A DNA stretch of 64,000 bases from Candidatus Sulfopaludibacter sp. SbA3. Lineage in GTDB: Bacteria; Acidobacteriota; Terriglobia; Bryobacterales; Bryobacteraceae. Shown one piece after another: positions 37,580 to 46,773 of this stretch; positions within the stretch are counted from its first letter, which is position 1; each line of letters starts with the position of its first letter. Under the pieces are notes generated by a model. It worked only from the letters and a program-made list of their open reading frames with translations. It had not been told where the DNA came from and did not search any database. The stretch lies in the NCBI GenBank assembly GCA_945890485.1, contig CAMDCN010000009.1, forward strand, positions 124,001 through 188,000. Reading direction: 5' to 3'. Made by a program: the position numbers and the translations under genes.

Positions 37580-37834
37580 ATGACGATCGAGATTTCGGCA
37601 GACGATGCTCAGCTCCTGGAGTCGCTCGTGGCTTCTGGGGAGTACGACTCTATCGCATCTTGTGTACATGTAGCCCTGTCGGGTCTCGTCGGTGAGTTCG
37701 ACGCCGCTGCGGCCGCGCATATCGAAGAAGGGATGGCACAGATCGAGCGCGGCGAGACTCTGACAATGGACGAGTTGCGGACTTCTCTGGAGGCCGATAA
37801 AGCGGCCTGGCGCCGCGAACACATCTCCAAGTGA
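37580..37834 (+). CDS. ParD-like antitoxin
   Basis: An 84-residue antitoxin with an N-terminal ribbon-helix-helix part (ISADDAQLLESLVASGEYDS, then SCVHVALSGLVGEF) and an acidic, flexible C-terminal helix (EEGMAQIERGETLTMDELRT) for toxin binding. The ATG at 37580 is taken; a TTG further up overlaps the previous stop. Its TGA overlaps the toxin GTG (GTGA), the usual coupling in such pairs. It should repress its own promoter together with the toxin. Confidence 0.82.
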   Translation: MTIEISADDAQLLESLVASGEYDSIASCVHVALSGLVGEFDAAAAAHIEEGMAQIERGETLTMDELRTSLEADKAAWRREHISK

Positions 37835-38130
37835 GCCCCTACGTTTTCTCTCCGCGGGCCAAGCAGGACCTGTCGGACATCTGGGCGTATCTAGCTAACA
37901 ACGCTGGCGAGGCAGTCGCCGATCGCGTTCAACAGGAACTTGTCGACCGGTGCGAGATCTTGGCCGCGATGCCCGAGCAGGGGTATCTCCGCCCGGACCT
38001 ATCCTCGCGACCGGTTCGCTTTGTGCCGGCCTATTCTTGGTTGATCGTGTACCGCGTCGCGCGTCCTCTGGAAATTGTTGCCGTCATTCATGGACGCCGC
38101 GACCTTCGCCAGGTTCTCCGCAGCTCATAG
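37831..38130 (+). CDS. ParE/RelE-superfamily toxin
   Basis: A 99-residue toxin starting with GTG. The fold signature is YVFSPRAKQDLSDIWAYLAN, PEQGYLRPDLSSRPVRFVPA, SWLIVYRV, and ending IVAVIHGRRDLRQVL, the conserved C-terminal HGRRD of ParE. The combination with a ParD-like partner indicates a ParE toxin that inhibits gyrase rather than a RelE ribonuclease. gyrA lies 6 kb away, by coincidence only. Confidence 0.85.
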   Translation: MSPYVFSPRAKQDLSDIWAYLANNAGEAVADRVQQELVDRCEILAAMPEQGYLRPDLSSRPVRFVPAYSWLIVYRVARPLEIVAVIHGRRDLRQVLRSS

Positions 38131-38152
38131 CCCGCTATATGATGGTTCCACC

Positions 38153-40981
38153 ATGTGGCGCCTCCGGCTTCTCCCCCTGTTGTGTCTTCCCCTGCACGCT
38201 GAAGTCAGCTTCAATCGCGACATCCGCCCCATCCTTTCCGACACCTGCTTCCGCTGCCACGGCCCCGACCAAAGCTCCCGCATGGCCGGCCTCCGCCTCG
38301 ATTTACGAAACGAAGCCATTCAACCCCGCCGCGCCGGAGCGCCCATCGTCCCCGGCAACCCGCAAAAATCCCTCATCATCCAACGGATCCAAGCCACCGG
38401 CCCGAAGCTCATGCCTCCCGCCTCGGCCCACAAAACCCTTACCGAACAGCAGAAGCAACTGCTCACCCAATGGGTCGCCGAAGGCGCCAAATACGAAGGC
38501 CACTGGGCCTATCAACCCCTCCGTCCGGTCCCCGGTTCCATCGACGAATTCATCAATCGGCCCCTCGCCGCGGCCAAGCTAACCCCCGCCCCGCCCGCCG
38601 ATCGCGCCACCCTCCTCCGCCGCCTCTTCCTCGATCTTACCGGCCTCCCGCCGACCCCCGCCGACCTCGCCTCCCGGGAACCGTACGAGGCCATCGTCGA
38701 TCGTCTTCTCGCCTCGCCCCGCTACGCCGAAAAGCAGACGATGCTCTGGCTCGACGCCGTCCGCTACGCCGATACCTGCGGCTTCCACGGCGACAACGCC
38801 TTCCCCGCTTGGCCCTACCGCGACTACGTCCTCCAGTCGTTCCTGCAGAACAAGCCCTTCGACGTCTTCACCCGCGAACAACTCGCCGGCGACCTGCTCC
38901 CCAACGCAACCCGCGTGCAGCGCACCGCCACCGCCTTCCATCGTCTCACCCGGACCTCAGCCGAAGGAGGGATCCAGCCGAAGGAGTACCTCGCCAAGTA
39001 CGCCGCGGATCGCGTCCGCACCGTTTCCTCCGTTTGGCTCGGCGCCACCCTCGGCTGCGCCGAGTGCCACGACCATAAATTCGACCCCTACCTGGCCAAA
39101 GACTTCTACGCGATGAAGGCTTTCTTTGCCGATATCCAGGAGACCGGCCTCGTCCCCGATCGAGGCAAGGACTCCTGGGGCAAACAACTCCTCCTGCCGA
39201 CTCCGGCGCAGGAGAAGCGCCTCTCCGAGCTGGCATCCCTTCTGAAGCCGCAGACCGTCCCTAAGGCCGAAACCTTCGGCTGGGTCGTCCAGAGCCCGGT
39301 CCGGTTCGATGCCTCGAACGGCACAATCCTCAAGCTTGAGAAAGACAACCTCCTAGTGGCCACGGGCCCCAATCCCGACAACTCGACCTACACCGTCACC
39401 CTCGACGCTGCCCCCGGTCCGTGGACCCATCTCGCCGTCGAGGTCCAATCGGACGAGGCCCTCCCCGGCGCCAATATGGCCCGCGGGGCGGACCGCCTCG
39501 TCATCACCGAAGTAGAATCCAACGTCCCCTTGGCACTCGCCGCAACCAATGCCACCTTCTCGACAAAGGACCTTCCCGCTATGGCAGCGCTCGACGGCCG
39601 CCCCGATACTGGCTGGGGGATCAACACGTACGGTGACCCCCGCGCCTCCGTCCTTTCGCTCCGTTTCGCCAAGCCTTTCAACGGCGGCAAACTCACCGTT
39701 CGTCTCCGTCACGATTCCGCCTTCCGCCGCGCCACCGCCGGCCGCTTTCGCCTCGCGCTTTCAAAGGAAGCCATCGCCTGGCCCGTAGGCTTCGACATGA
39801 AGAAGCCCATTCTCCCAGCGGAGGTTACTGATCGGGAAGTCGCCTTTTATACCGGCGACCTGACCCGAGCGAAGAACCAACTCGAATACGACCTCATCCG
39901 ATCCGCGATGCCGAAGGTCGTCGTCACTGAAAGCGGCAAGCCGGACGTTACCCGCATCCTGCCGCGCGGTAACTGGATGGACGAATCCGGGGCCGTCGTC
40001 GAGCCCGCCGTTCCGGGATTCCTGGGCAAGCTAGCCACCACCGGCCGTGCCTCCCGCCTCGATCTCGCCAACTGGATCGTCTCGAAAGAGAACCCGCTCA
40101 CCGCCCGCGTTTTCGTCAACCGCGCCTGGCGGCAGTTCTTCGGCGCGGGCCTTTCGAAGGTGCTCGATGACCTCGGCTCCCAAGGCGAATGGCCTACGCA
40201 TCCCGAACTCCTCGACCACCTCGCCGCGCAGTTCCAACGCGATTGGGACGTGAAGCGCCTAGTCCGGACCATCGTCCTCAGCCAAGCCTACCAGCGCTCC
40301 TCCACACCCACTCCCGAGATGCTGGAGCGCGATCCCGACAACCGTCTCTACGCCCGGCAGAGCCGCTTCCGCGTCGAGGCCGAAGCCGTCCGCGACATCG
40401 CCCTTGCCGCCTCGGGCTTGCTTACGGAACGTCTCGGCGGCCCCAGTATCCGCCCGCCGCAACCCGATGGCTACCTGGCCGCGCTGAACTATCCCATCCG
40501 CGACTACTCCGCCACCAAGGGCCCCGATCAGTATCGCCGAGGCCTATACGTCCATTGGCAGCGCACCTTTCTGCATCCCTCGCTGATGACCTTCGACGCG
40601 CCCTCCCGCGAGGAGTGCACCGTCAGCCGCACCAGTTCCAACACCCCGCTGCAGGCGCTCGTCCTCCTCAACGATCCCGTCTTCGTCGAAGCCTCCCGCG
40701 CCTTCGCGCAACGCCTCTTCACGCAGGCAAAAAACTTCGAGGCCCGGGTCCAACTCGCCTACCAAACCGCGCTCAATCGCCCGGCTACCGCCGCCGAAAT
40801 TGAGGTGCTTCGCGGCCTCCACGCCAAGGCGAAAACGGAACTCACCCCGGCCCGTGCCGCTGAACTGCTCAGCGTCGGCGAGGCCCCTCGCTTGACCCCG
40901 AAACACGATGTCGAAGTGGCCGCACTCATGACGGTCACCCGCGCCGTCCTTAACCTCCACGGCGTCGTCACGAGGAACTAA
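38153..40981 (+). CDS. PSD1/DUF1553 and DUF1549 protein with cytochrome-c-like motifs
   Basis: A 942-residue exported protein of the Planctomycete-cytochrome family. The ATG at 38153 gives a short signal (MWRLRLLPLLCLPLHA). Residues 17-90 are a PSCyt1-like heme domain with CFRCH (Cys32, Cys35, His36). DUF1549 follows (TTLLRRLFLDLTGLPPTPAD), carrying a second CxxCH near residue 301 (CAECHDHKFDP). The C-terminal DUF1553 region includes NPLTARVFVNRAWRQFFG and EECTVSRTSSNTPLQALVLL. The adjacent DUF1501 gene is its usual partner. TATGAT lies 9 bases upstream. Function of the pair is not known; a periplasmic redox or polymer-degradation complex is assumed. Confidence 0.88.
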   Translation: MWRLRLLPLLCLPLHAEVSFNRDIRPILSDTCFRCHGPDQSSRMAGLRLDLRNEAIQPRRAGAPIVPGNPQKSLIIQRIQATGPKLMPPASAHKTLTEQQKQLLTQWVAEGAKYEGHWAYQPLRPVPGSIDEFINRPLAAAKLTPAPPADRATLLRRLFLDLTGLPPTPADLASREPYEAIVDRLLASPRYAEKQTMLWLDAVRYADTCGFHGDNAFPAWPYRDYVLQSFLQNKPFDVFTREQLAGDLLPNATRVQRTATAFHRLTRTSAEGGIQPKEYLAKYAADRVRTVSSVWLGATLGCAECHDHKFDPYLAKDFYAMKAFFADIQETGLVPDRGKDSWGKQLLLPTPAQEKRLSELASLLKPQTVPKAETFGWVVQSPVRFDASNGTILKLEKDNLLVATGPNPDNSTYTVTLDAAPGPWTHLAVEVQSDEALPGANMARGADRLVITEVESNVPLALAATNATFSTKDLPAMAALDGRPDTGWGINTYGDPRASVLSLRFAKPFNGGKLTVRLRHDSAFRRATAGRFRLALSKEAIAWPVGFDMKKPILPAEVTDREVAFYTGDLTRAKNQLEYDLIRSAMPKVVVTESGKPDVTRILPRGNWMDESGAVVEPAVPGFLGKLATTGRASRLDLANWIVSKENPLTARVFVNRAWRQFFGAGLSKVLDDLGSQGEWPTHPELLDHLAAQFQRDWDVKRLVRTIVLSQAYQRSSTPTPEMLERDPDNRLYARQSRFRVEAEAVRDIALAASGLLTERLGGPSIRPPQPDGYLAALNYPIRDYSATKGPDQYRRGLYVHWQRTFLHPSLMTFDAPSREECTVSRTSSNTPLQALVLLNDPVFVEASRAFAQRLFTQAKNFEARVQLAYQTALNRPATAAEIEVLRGLHAKAKTELTPARAAELLSVGEAPRLTPKHDVEVAALMTVTRAVLNLHGVVTRN

Positions 40982-40985
40982 TCCA

Positions 40986-42353
40986 ATGACCCCTTTGCAC
41001 CGTCGCGCATTTCTCGGCCGCACCGCCGCCGGCTTCGGCCTCACGGCTCTACAATCGATGCTCGGCGCCGGCTCCGGCCTGCACCATCCCGCCAAGGCCA
41101 AACGCGTCATCTTCCTCTATCAGGCCGGCGGCCCGTCCCATCTCGAGCTCTTCGATCACAAGCCCAAGCTCGCCGCGATGCATGGCCAAGGGATGCCCGA
41201 GAGCTTCACGAAAGGTCAGCAAATCGCCCAGCTCCAGGGCAAGCCGCTGCTCTGCTTCGGCCCGCAGTACGGCTTCCAGCGCTATGGCAAATCGGGAGTC
41301 GAAATATCGTCCGAACTGCCGCATATCGGTGGGGTGATGTACGACGTTTGCCTCGTCCGCTCCATGTGGACCGAGCAGATCAACCACGATCCTGCCCACA
41401 CGCTCATGAACACCGGCTCTATCCTCGCGGGCCGTCCGTCGATGGGTTCCTGGGCCGTTTATGGCCTTGGTACGGAGTCGAAGGATCTGCCCGGCTACGT
41501 GGTCCTCGTTTCGAATGGCAAGGGTGGTCAGGCGCAGCCCATCGCCGCGCGGCAGTGGTCGGCCGGCATGTTGCCTTCGAAGTTCCAGGGCGTGAAGTTC
41601 CAGTCGGTCGGCGATCCGGTGCTCTACATCGAGAATCCGCGGGGCATGAACGCCAAGCTGCAGCAGCATTCCATCGAAGCCATCACCGCATTGCAGCGCC
41701 TCGAACAACAGTCACTCGGCGACCCCGAAGTGCAGACCCGCATCGCGCAATACGAAATGGCTTTCCAGATGCAGTCGAGTGTCCCCGGCCTGATGGACTT
41801 CGCCTCGGAACCGGCCAGCGTCCTGGAGGCCTATGGCGCCAAGCCCGGCGACGGCTCGTTTGCTTCGAACTGCCTGCTGGCCCGGCGTCTGGCTGAACGC
41901 GGCGTCCGCTTCATCCAGCTCTACCATCGCGATTGGGACCATCACAACAAGCTCAAGGAAGGCGTCGGCTACAAGACCGGCGAAGTCGACCGGCCCACCG
42001 CGGCGCTCATCAAAGATCTGAAGCAGCGCGGCATGCTCGACGATACGCTCGTCGTCTGGGGCGGGGAGTTCGGACGTACCCCGATGTCGCAGGGCGGCGA
42101 CGGCCGCGACCATCACATCAAGGGCTTCTCGTACATGATGGCCGGCGGCGGCATCAAGCCCGGCACGGTGTATGGTGCGACGGATGAGCTTGGCTACGCC
42201 GCCGTTGAAGACCCCGTCAGCGTCCACGATTTCCACGCGACCATGCTGCACCTGCTCGGGATTAATCATCTGCGTCTGACCGTGAAGTATCAGGGCTTGG
42301 ACGTGCGCCTGACGGGCATCAGCGGCGAGGTGGTAAAAGGGATTCTGGCATGA
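40986..42353 (+). CDS. DUF1501-domain secreted protein
   Basis: A 455-residue DUF1501 protein starting 4 bases after the PSD1 gene. Its N-terminus has a twin-arginine signal (HRRAFLGRTAAGFGLTAL), so it is exported folded. The body has an alkaline-phosphatase/sulfatase-like look: FLYQAGGPSHLELFDHKPKL, IGGVMYDVCLVRSMWTEQIN, VVWGGEFGRTPMSQGGDGRD, then DHHIKGFSYMMAGGGIKPGT. The conserved Asp/His residues could hold metals. It ends in an ATGA overlap with the DinB gene. In many genomes DUF1501 and PSD1 genes travel as a pair. Confidence 0.9.
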   Translation: MTPLHRRAFLGRTAAGFGLTALQSMLGAGSGLHHPAKAKRVIFLYQAGGPSHLELFDHKPKLAAMHGQGMPESFTKGQQIAQLQGKPLLCFGPQYGFQRYGKSGVEISSELPHIGGVMYDVCLVRSMWTEQINHDPAHTLMNTGSILAGRPSMGSWAVYGLGTESKDLPGYVVLVSNGKGGQAQPIAARQWSAGMLPSKFQGVKFQSVGDPVLYIENPRGMNAKLQQHSIEAITALQRLEQQSLGDPEVQTRIAQYEMAFQMQSSVPGLMDFASEPASVLEAYGAKPGDGSFASNCLLARRLAERGVRFIQLYHRDWDHHNKLKEGVGYKTGEVDRPTAALIKDLKQRGMLDDTLVVWGGEFGRTPMSQGGDGRDHHIKGFSYMMAGGGIKPGTVYGATDELGYAAVEDPVSVHDFHATMLHLLGINHLRLTVKYQGLDVRLTGISGEVVKGILA

Positions 42354-42808
42354 TCAACACCGTAGAATCGCTCTTCCTCGGCCACTCCGTCCACAAGCTC
42401 GAACAGATGGAGCAGATGATTCAGGATCGCCTTCCGCTCTTTACTCCGGAGCAGCTTTGGCACAAGGGTAAGAATGAGGAGAACTCGGTCGGAAACCTGA
42501 TCCTGCATCTTTGCGGCAACGTGCGCTACTACATCGGACATGGCCTCGGGGGCCAGCCAAACATCCGCAACCGGGATGCCGAGTTTTCAGCCGCTGGCCA
42601 TGACGACTTGGCCGGACTGCTCCGCACCACCGTCGCGGAAGCGACTCCGATCCTGGCCGCGCTCCCTCCCTCGCGCCTTACGGAAACCTTGCCTCCAGAC
42701 TTGGTTGTTCCTTCGGGCATCACGACCGTGCTCGAATTGATCTATCAAATCGTCGGCCACTTTCAACAACATACCGGCCAGATCATCTTTGCCGCCAAGC
42801 AACTCTAA
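42350..42808 (+). CDS. DinB-family protein
   Basis: A 152-residue four-helix-bundle protein. The typical DinB histidine arrangement is present: VGNLILHLCGNVRYYIGHG in the second helix and LIYQIVGHFQQHTGQIIFAA near the end, where three histidines could hold a metal ion. Members act as thiol-dependent transferases or are uncharacterised. It overlaps the DUF1501 stop by ATGA. The link to the PSD1/DUF1501 pair is positional only. Confidence 0.85.
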   Translation: MINTVESLFLGHSVHKLEQMEQMIQDRLPLFTPEQLWHKGKNEENSVGNLILHLCGNVRYYIGHGLGGQPNIRNRDAEFSAAGHDDLAGLLRTTVAEATPILAALPPSRLTETLPPDLVVPSGITTVLELIYQIVGHFQQHTGQIIFAAKQL

Positions 42809-42809
42809 A

Positions 42810-43529
42810 ATGAAAACGAAAATGAAGGTCCTCCTCGGCTTCCTGGGGATACTTACCCTGGGAAGGTCCCAGGCTCCCTCCCCTGCGGTGTTCCAACAGG
42901 TCCTCGAGAAAAGGCTCCTATCGCTACGACCCCAGGGCATGTCGGAGCGTCAGGTGGTTTTCGAAGATGTCCGCGCCGGGGCCAAGGCCGGCAACGCTTA
43001 TCCGTTCTCCGTAACGGGGGTAATCCGGGACTACGGCCCCGGTTATCCTGCCAACAAGTTCTACGGCGAAACCTGCGTCCGCAGCATTCCAGGCTGGATC
43101 TATCATCTGAGCCGAAACGCCGTCGGCGACTGGCAGGTCGAGGGCCGCATGACGGTTACCGACAGCCGTTGCGAGAAGAACCCTGCCGCCGGCGTGTCCT
43201 CGATTCCGCTCAACTCTCTCAAAGGAGCGCCCGCCCCGTCGCAACCCGCGGCCGGTGCCGCGCGCGCCGCAGGGCCGGCCGAACTCCATGTCGGTGAGTG
43301 GGCCTGCTATGGTACAGGCGGCCGTCTACTGGGCGGGCTCGCGTTCACTCTCCAGGCAGATGGGACATATCTCGATGGAGACAAGAAGCCCAGCGGGCGT
43401 TGGGTGAGAGACGTCGCCGCCTCAAAACTTTTGTTTCGCGGAGGTCACCTCGACGGCCAGGCCGGGTCCAAACTCACAGGGCAGGGAATGACACTGTCGA
43501 ATACCGTCAGTTGCGAGCCGTGGCGCTAG
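42810..43529 (+). CDS. Secreted hypothetical protein
   Basis: A 239-residue exported protein I do not recognise. The ATG at 42810 gives a signal peptide (MKTKMKVLLGFLGILTLG); an upstream in-frame ATG at 42789 lies inside the DinB gene. There are four cysteines (ETCVRS, SRCEKN, EWACYG, VSCEPW) likely to form two disulfides, a Pro/Ala-rich linker near 145-160, and a beta-rich C-terminal lobe (GLAFTLQADGTYLDGDKKPS). The 3' end overlaps the convergent ankyrin gene by 23 bases. Confidence 0.6.
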   Translation: MKTKMKVLLGFLGILTLGRSQAPSPAVFQQVLEKRLLSLRPQGMSERQVVFEDVRAGAKAGNAYPFSVTGVIRDYGPGYPANKFYGETCVRSIPGWIYHLSRNAVGDWQVEGRMTVTDSRCEKNPAAGVSSIPLNSLKGAPAPSQPAAGAARAAGPAELHVGEWACYGTGGRLLGGLAFTLQADGTYLDGDKKPSGRWVRDVAASKLLFRGGHLDGQAGSKLTGQGMTLSNTVSCEPWR

Positions 43530-45324
43530 CGGCTGGCATAGCCTTCGCCAGCGCCTCCACGGCCCAACTTGCTCCCGCGGCCGAGATCCATTGGTTGTAG
43601 CCGAACGGATAGCCGCTATCCATCTTCGGTTGCAGCGGATGCGCCCGGGTTTGCACGAACCAGGAGCCGTCGGGATACTGCGTCCTTAACAGGAAAGCAG
43701 TCGCCGCTGGGTTCGTTTCGTTTAGGGCGTGCGACGCTAATCCGGTTGCATAGGCATCACTCGACAGATACGGCATCTGCGCCCAGCCGCCATCTTCGCG
43801 CTGCGCCTTCCGTAGCTCATCCGCCGCCTTGCGGATCAGGGAAGGCGAAGCTTGGCCCCAGCGCAGTCCCAACAGTCGCAGCGACTGCTCTTCCACCCCC
43901 ACCGGCTTCTGCATTTCAAGCCACCGCCGCGCCCGGCCCACACGGTTCGCAAACTCCTCAGCCCGGCCCGGGATCGGGTACGCCGTGAAGGCGCGGATGG
44001 CATAAGCCGTCAGGCCGATGCTGCTGTACTGCTGCGGCACACGATACTGGGCGGCCTTCAGATAGCCCTCCGGAGCCTGCAAGAATGCCAGATTCTGCAC
44101 TTCGGCGTCTGTGAGTTTATCGGCCGGGTGCTGTTGCTTGGCGAGGCTGTCGAGGACGTACCCCGTAATGTCCGGCGTCACGAATCCCGTCCGGAGAGCG
44201 GGCGTGCGAATGGTCTCCATGGCCACCAGAACGCGCAACTCCCGCTGCGCCGCGGCCGCGTCGAACCCGACTCCGTGAGCCTTTGCGGCCGCAATTGCCC
44301 CGGAAGGCTGGTGGTTGCTGTGGCAACTCGTGCAGCCGCGTGTCTTCCACACGGCGGGGCCGGTCTTCTGCAGCAGCGGAATTGCCCGCGCTAGCGCCTC
44401 TGCCACAGACTTGGCCGGGGCCGCGGATGGCTCGGGCAGCTTTTCCGCTCCACCCTTCCCGCCGGCCTCACGCAGGGCCTTCGCGATTGCCGCGTCGTCG
44501 AACCGCAGAGCCAGAGTCAGTGGCGTATGGCCATCTTCTTCGACCTGGTTCACCTTCGCCCCGGCCTTCAGGAGCAGTGCGACGGCTTCGGGAGCGCGGT
44601 CGAACGAGATGGCGGCGCGGGCAAGGGCCGTATAGCCGCGATTGTCCTGCAGATCGACGGCCGCGCCTTTGCTCAGCAGCAACCGCATCAAAGGCACATG
44701 ATGGCGAATGGCCGCGTTATGCAGTGCCGTTTCGCCCCGGTCCCCGCGTTGGTCGATCGGTGCACCCTTCTCAAGGAGCAGTTCAGCGCAAGGCAGGCAA
44801 CTCACCTTCACTGTTCGATAAAGCGCTGCGCTATTGGGCGCGACCTTGGCGCCTGCGGAGAAAAGGGCTCGGAGCGACGCGAGGTCGCCGGCCTGCGCGG
44901 CTCGGTCGAGCGGCGTGAGGCCGCCCCGATTGGCGGCATTCGGATCGGCTCCGGCGGCGAGCAGTTGCTCGATGATGGCTGCCGCACCGGGCCGTCCGGC
45001 CGCGACGAGCAAAGGCGTTACTCCCGACGATGTTGCCGTCTTGGCATTCGCACCTTTGGCCAACAACAAGGCCGTCTTCACCTCATCGAACACCGCGAAA
45101 TGGAGCGCCGTATACCCATCGCGATTGGCGGCGTGGACGTCCGCGTTCCGCTCGAGCAGGTTGCGCACTGCTCCGGCGTCGGCCGTGAGTACGGCGAACA
45201 TCAAGGCGGTGGTCCCGTCTGCCTTCGCCGCGCGAGCATCGATCGTGGCGGAGTCCCCTTCGCGGAGAAGCAGGAACGGATCAATCGCGAAAAGCGGAAG
45301 TGCAAACAGAGCTAGAAATTTCAT
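43507..45324 (-). CDS. Ankyrin-repeat / CxxCH / alpha-toroid fusion protein
   Basis: A 605-residue exported protein (signal MKFLALFALPLFA). Residues about 30-320 are seven or eight ankyrin repeats (DGTTALMFAVLTADAGAVRN, GDRGETALHNAAIRHHVPLM, NRGYTALARAAISF). Then comes a heme-type CxxCH (TRGCTSCHSNH, about residue 330). The last ~260 residues look like a terpenoid-cyclase/prenyltransferase toroid (EDGGWAQMPYLSSDAYATGL, YPDGSWFVQTRAHPLQPKMD). The ATG at 45322-45324 is preferred; the frame continues upstream into the divergent sulfatase. This domain mix is unusual, see findings. No catalytic DxDD was seen, so it is probably not a cyclase. Confidence 0.8.
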   Translation of the reverse strand: MKFLALFALPLFAIDPFLLLREGDSATIDARAAKADGTTALMFAVLTADAGAVRNLLERNADVHAANRDGYTALHFAVFDEVKTALLLAKGANAKTATSSGVTPLLVAAGRPGAAAIIEQLLAAGADPNAANRGGLTPLDRAAQAGDLASLRALFSAGAKVAPNSAALYRTVKVSCLPCAELLLEKGAPIDQRGDRGETALHNAAIRHHVPLMRLLLSKGAAVDLQDNRGYTALARAAISFDRAPEAVALLLKAGAKVNQVEEDGHTPLTLALRFDDAAIAKALREAGGKGGAEKLPEPSAAPAKSVAEALARAIPLLQKTGPAVWKTRGCTSCHSNHQPSGAIAAAKAHGVGFDAAAAQRELRVLVAMETIRTPALRTGFVTPDITGYVLDSLAKQQHPADKLTDAEVQNLAFLQAPEGYLKAAQYRVPQQYSSIGLTAYAIRAFTAYPIPGRAEEFANRVGRARRWLEMQKPVGVEEQSLRLLGLRWGQASPSLIRKAADELRKAQREDGGWAQMPYLSSDAYATGLASHALNETNPAATAFLLRTQYPDGSWFVQTRAHPLQPKMDSGYPFGYNQWISAAGASWAVEALAKAMPAASATARN

Positions 45325-45352
45325 GGCGCTGCGATATCCTATCAGCACTCTT

Positions 45353-46729
45353 ATGCAAAGACGAGCCTTCCTTGCCGCGCTGGGCGCCTCCGCTGTCGCT
45401 TCCGCCGCTACAGCCAAGCCGAACGTCCTCTTTATCGCAATCGACGATCTGAACGACTGGATCGGCTGTCTCGGCGGCCACCCGCAAACCGAAACCCCGA
45501 ATCTCGACCGTCTGGCCGCAATGGGCACCCTATTTACGAATGCTCACTGCGCCGCGCCATTGTGCAATCCCTCCCGCGCCGCCTTGATGACGGGCATCCG
45601 ACCCTCCACCTCTGGCGTCTATCTGAATCCTCAACCGTGGCGGAAGGCAAAGGCGCTGGCAAATGCCGTTACGCTGCCGCAGCATTTCTCCGCCAACGGC
45701 TACCGCGCCGTCGGCTCCGGCAAGATTTACCATGACTCGTTTGCGGACCCTGCCAGTTGGGACGACTACTTTCCGGCGAAAGACAAACAGAAGCCAGCCG
45801 ATCCCCTACCGCCAAAGCCCTCGATGAACGGGCTCAACGCGGCCAACTTCGACTGGGCACCTCTCTCCGTCGCGGATGAAAAAATGGGTGACCATCAGGT
45901 GGTCGATTGGGTCATCAAGCAGATGAACGCCAAGCAGGAGCAGCCTCTGTTCCTCGCCTGCGGCATTTACAAACCACATCTTCCGTGGCACGTGCCGCAG
46001 AAGTACTTTGATCTTTTCCCGCTCGAATCCATCGTTCTACCAAAGATCAACGGCGACGATCTCGATGACGTGCCTCCAGTGGGCCGGAAGTTCGCCAAGC
46101 CGCAAACCGACCATAAACTCGTCACGGATTCCGGCCAATGGAAACATGCCGTCCAGGCCTATCTGGCCTGCATCGCGTTCGCCGATGCGCAGTTGGGCCG
46201 GCTTCTCGATGCATACGAGAAGAGCCCTTTCAAACAAAACTCCGTCATTGTTTTATGGAGCGATCACGGCTGGCACCTGGGCGAAAAACTGCATTGGCGA
46301 AAGTTCTCTCTCTGGGAGGAGGCCACCCACAACGTACTCATGGTCGTAGCGCCTGGTGTCACCAAGCCGGGCAGCCGCTGTGATCGCACGGTGAGCTTGA
46401 TGGACGTTTATCCCACGTTGGTTGATCTCTGCGGTCTGCCAAGGCGCGCCGGCCTTGAAGGCGTCTCTCTCCGCCCGCTTCTGGCAGACGCCAAGGCGAA
46501 ATGGGATCGCCCGGCCGTTACTACCTATTTCCGGAACAACCATTCGGTCCGTTCCGAGGAGTGGCGCTACATCCGGTACGAAGATGGAACCGAAGAGCTG
46601 TACGACCGCAAACAGGATCCACTCGAATGGAAGAATCTGGCCGCGGATCCGAAACTCGCGACCGTGAAACAAAAACTGGCCCAATGGCTTCCCACTATCA
46701 ACGTGGAAGATGTCCCGGCCGGTCGTTAG
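45353..46729 (+). CDS. Type I sulfatase (iduronate-2-sulfatase-like)
   Basis: A 458-residue arylsulfatase-family enzyme that hydrolyses sulfate esters, probably of polysaccharides. Twin-arginine signal (MQRRAFLAALGASAVASA), so probably exported. Metal ligands Asp31/Asp32 (AIDDLNDW), the formylglycine-forming Cys71 in the CxPSR motif (LCNPSRAALMTG), and WSDHGWHLGEKLHW with the second Asp-His pair are all present. The overall spacing fits iduronate-type sulfatases more than choline sulfatase. ATG at 45353 is taken; an earlier ATG at 45323 would overlap the divergent gene's start. No sulfatase-maturing enzyme was seen nearby. Confidence 0.88.
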   Translation: MQRRAFLAALGASAVASAATAKPNVLFIAIDDLNDWIGCLGGHPQTETPNLDRLAAMGTLFTNAHCAAPLCNPSRAALMTGIRPSTSGVYLNPQPWRKAKALANAVTLPQHFSANGYRAVGSGKIYHDSFADPASWDDYFPAKDKQKPADPLPPKPSMNGLNAANFDWAPLSVADEKMGDHQVVDWVIKQMNAKQEQPLFLACGIYKPHLPWHVPQKYFDLFPLESIVLPKINGDDLDDVPPVGRKFAKPQTDHKLVTDSGQWKHAVQAYLACIAFADAQLGRLLDAYEKSPFKQNSVIVLWSDHGWHLGEKLHWRKFSLWEEATHNVLMVVAPGVTKPGSRCDRTVSLMDVYPTLVDLCGLPRRAGLEGVSLRPLLADAKAKWDRPAVTTYFRNNHSVRSEEWRYIRYEDGTEELYDRKQDPLEWKNLAADPKLATVKQKLAQWLPTINVEDVPAGR

Positions 46730-46773
46730 ATTGCCGTTCGAACTTGCTACGATATTCCGAGGAGAAGTCGATA

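Noticed and set aside
45140-45352. Longer N-terminus of the sulfatase running back over the ankyrin gene's start
   Set aside because: It would overlap the divergent gene and lacks a signal peptide; the twin-arginine leader begins at 45353.
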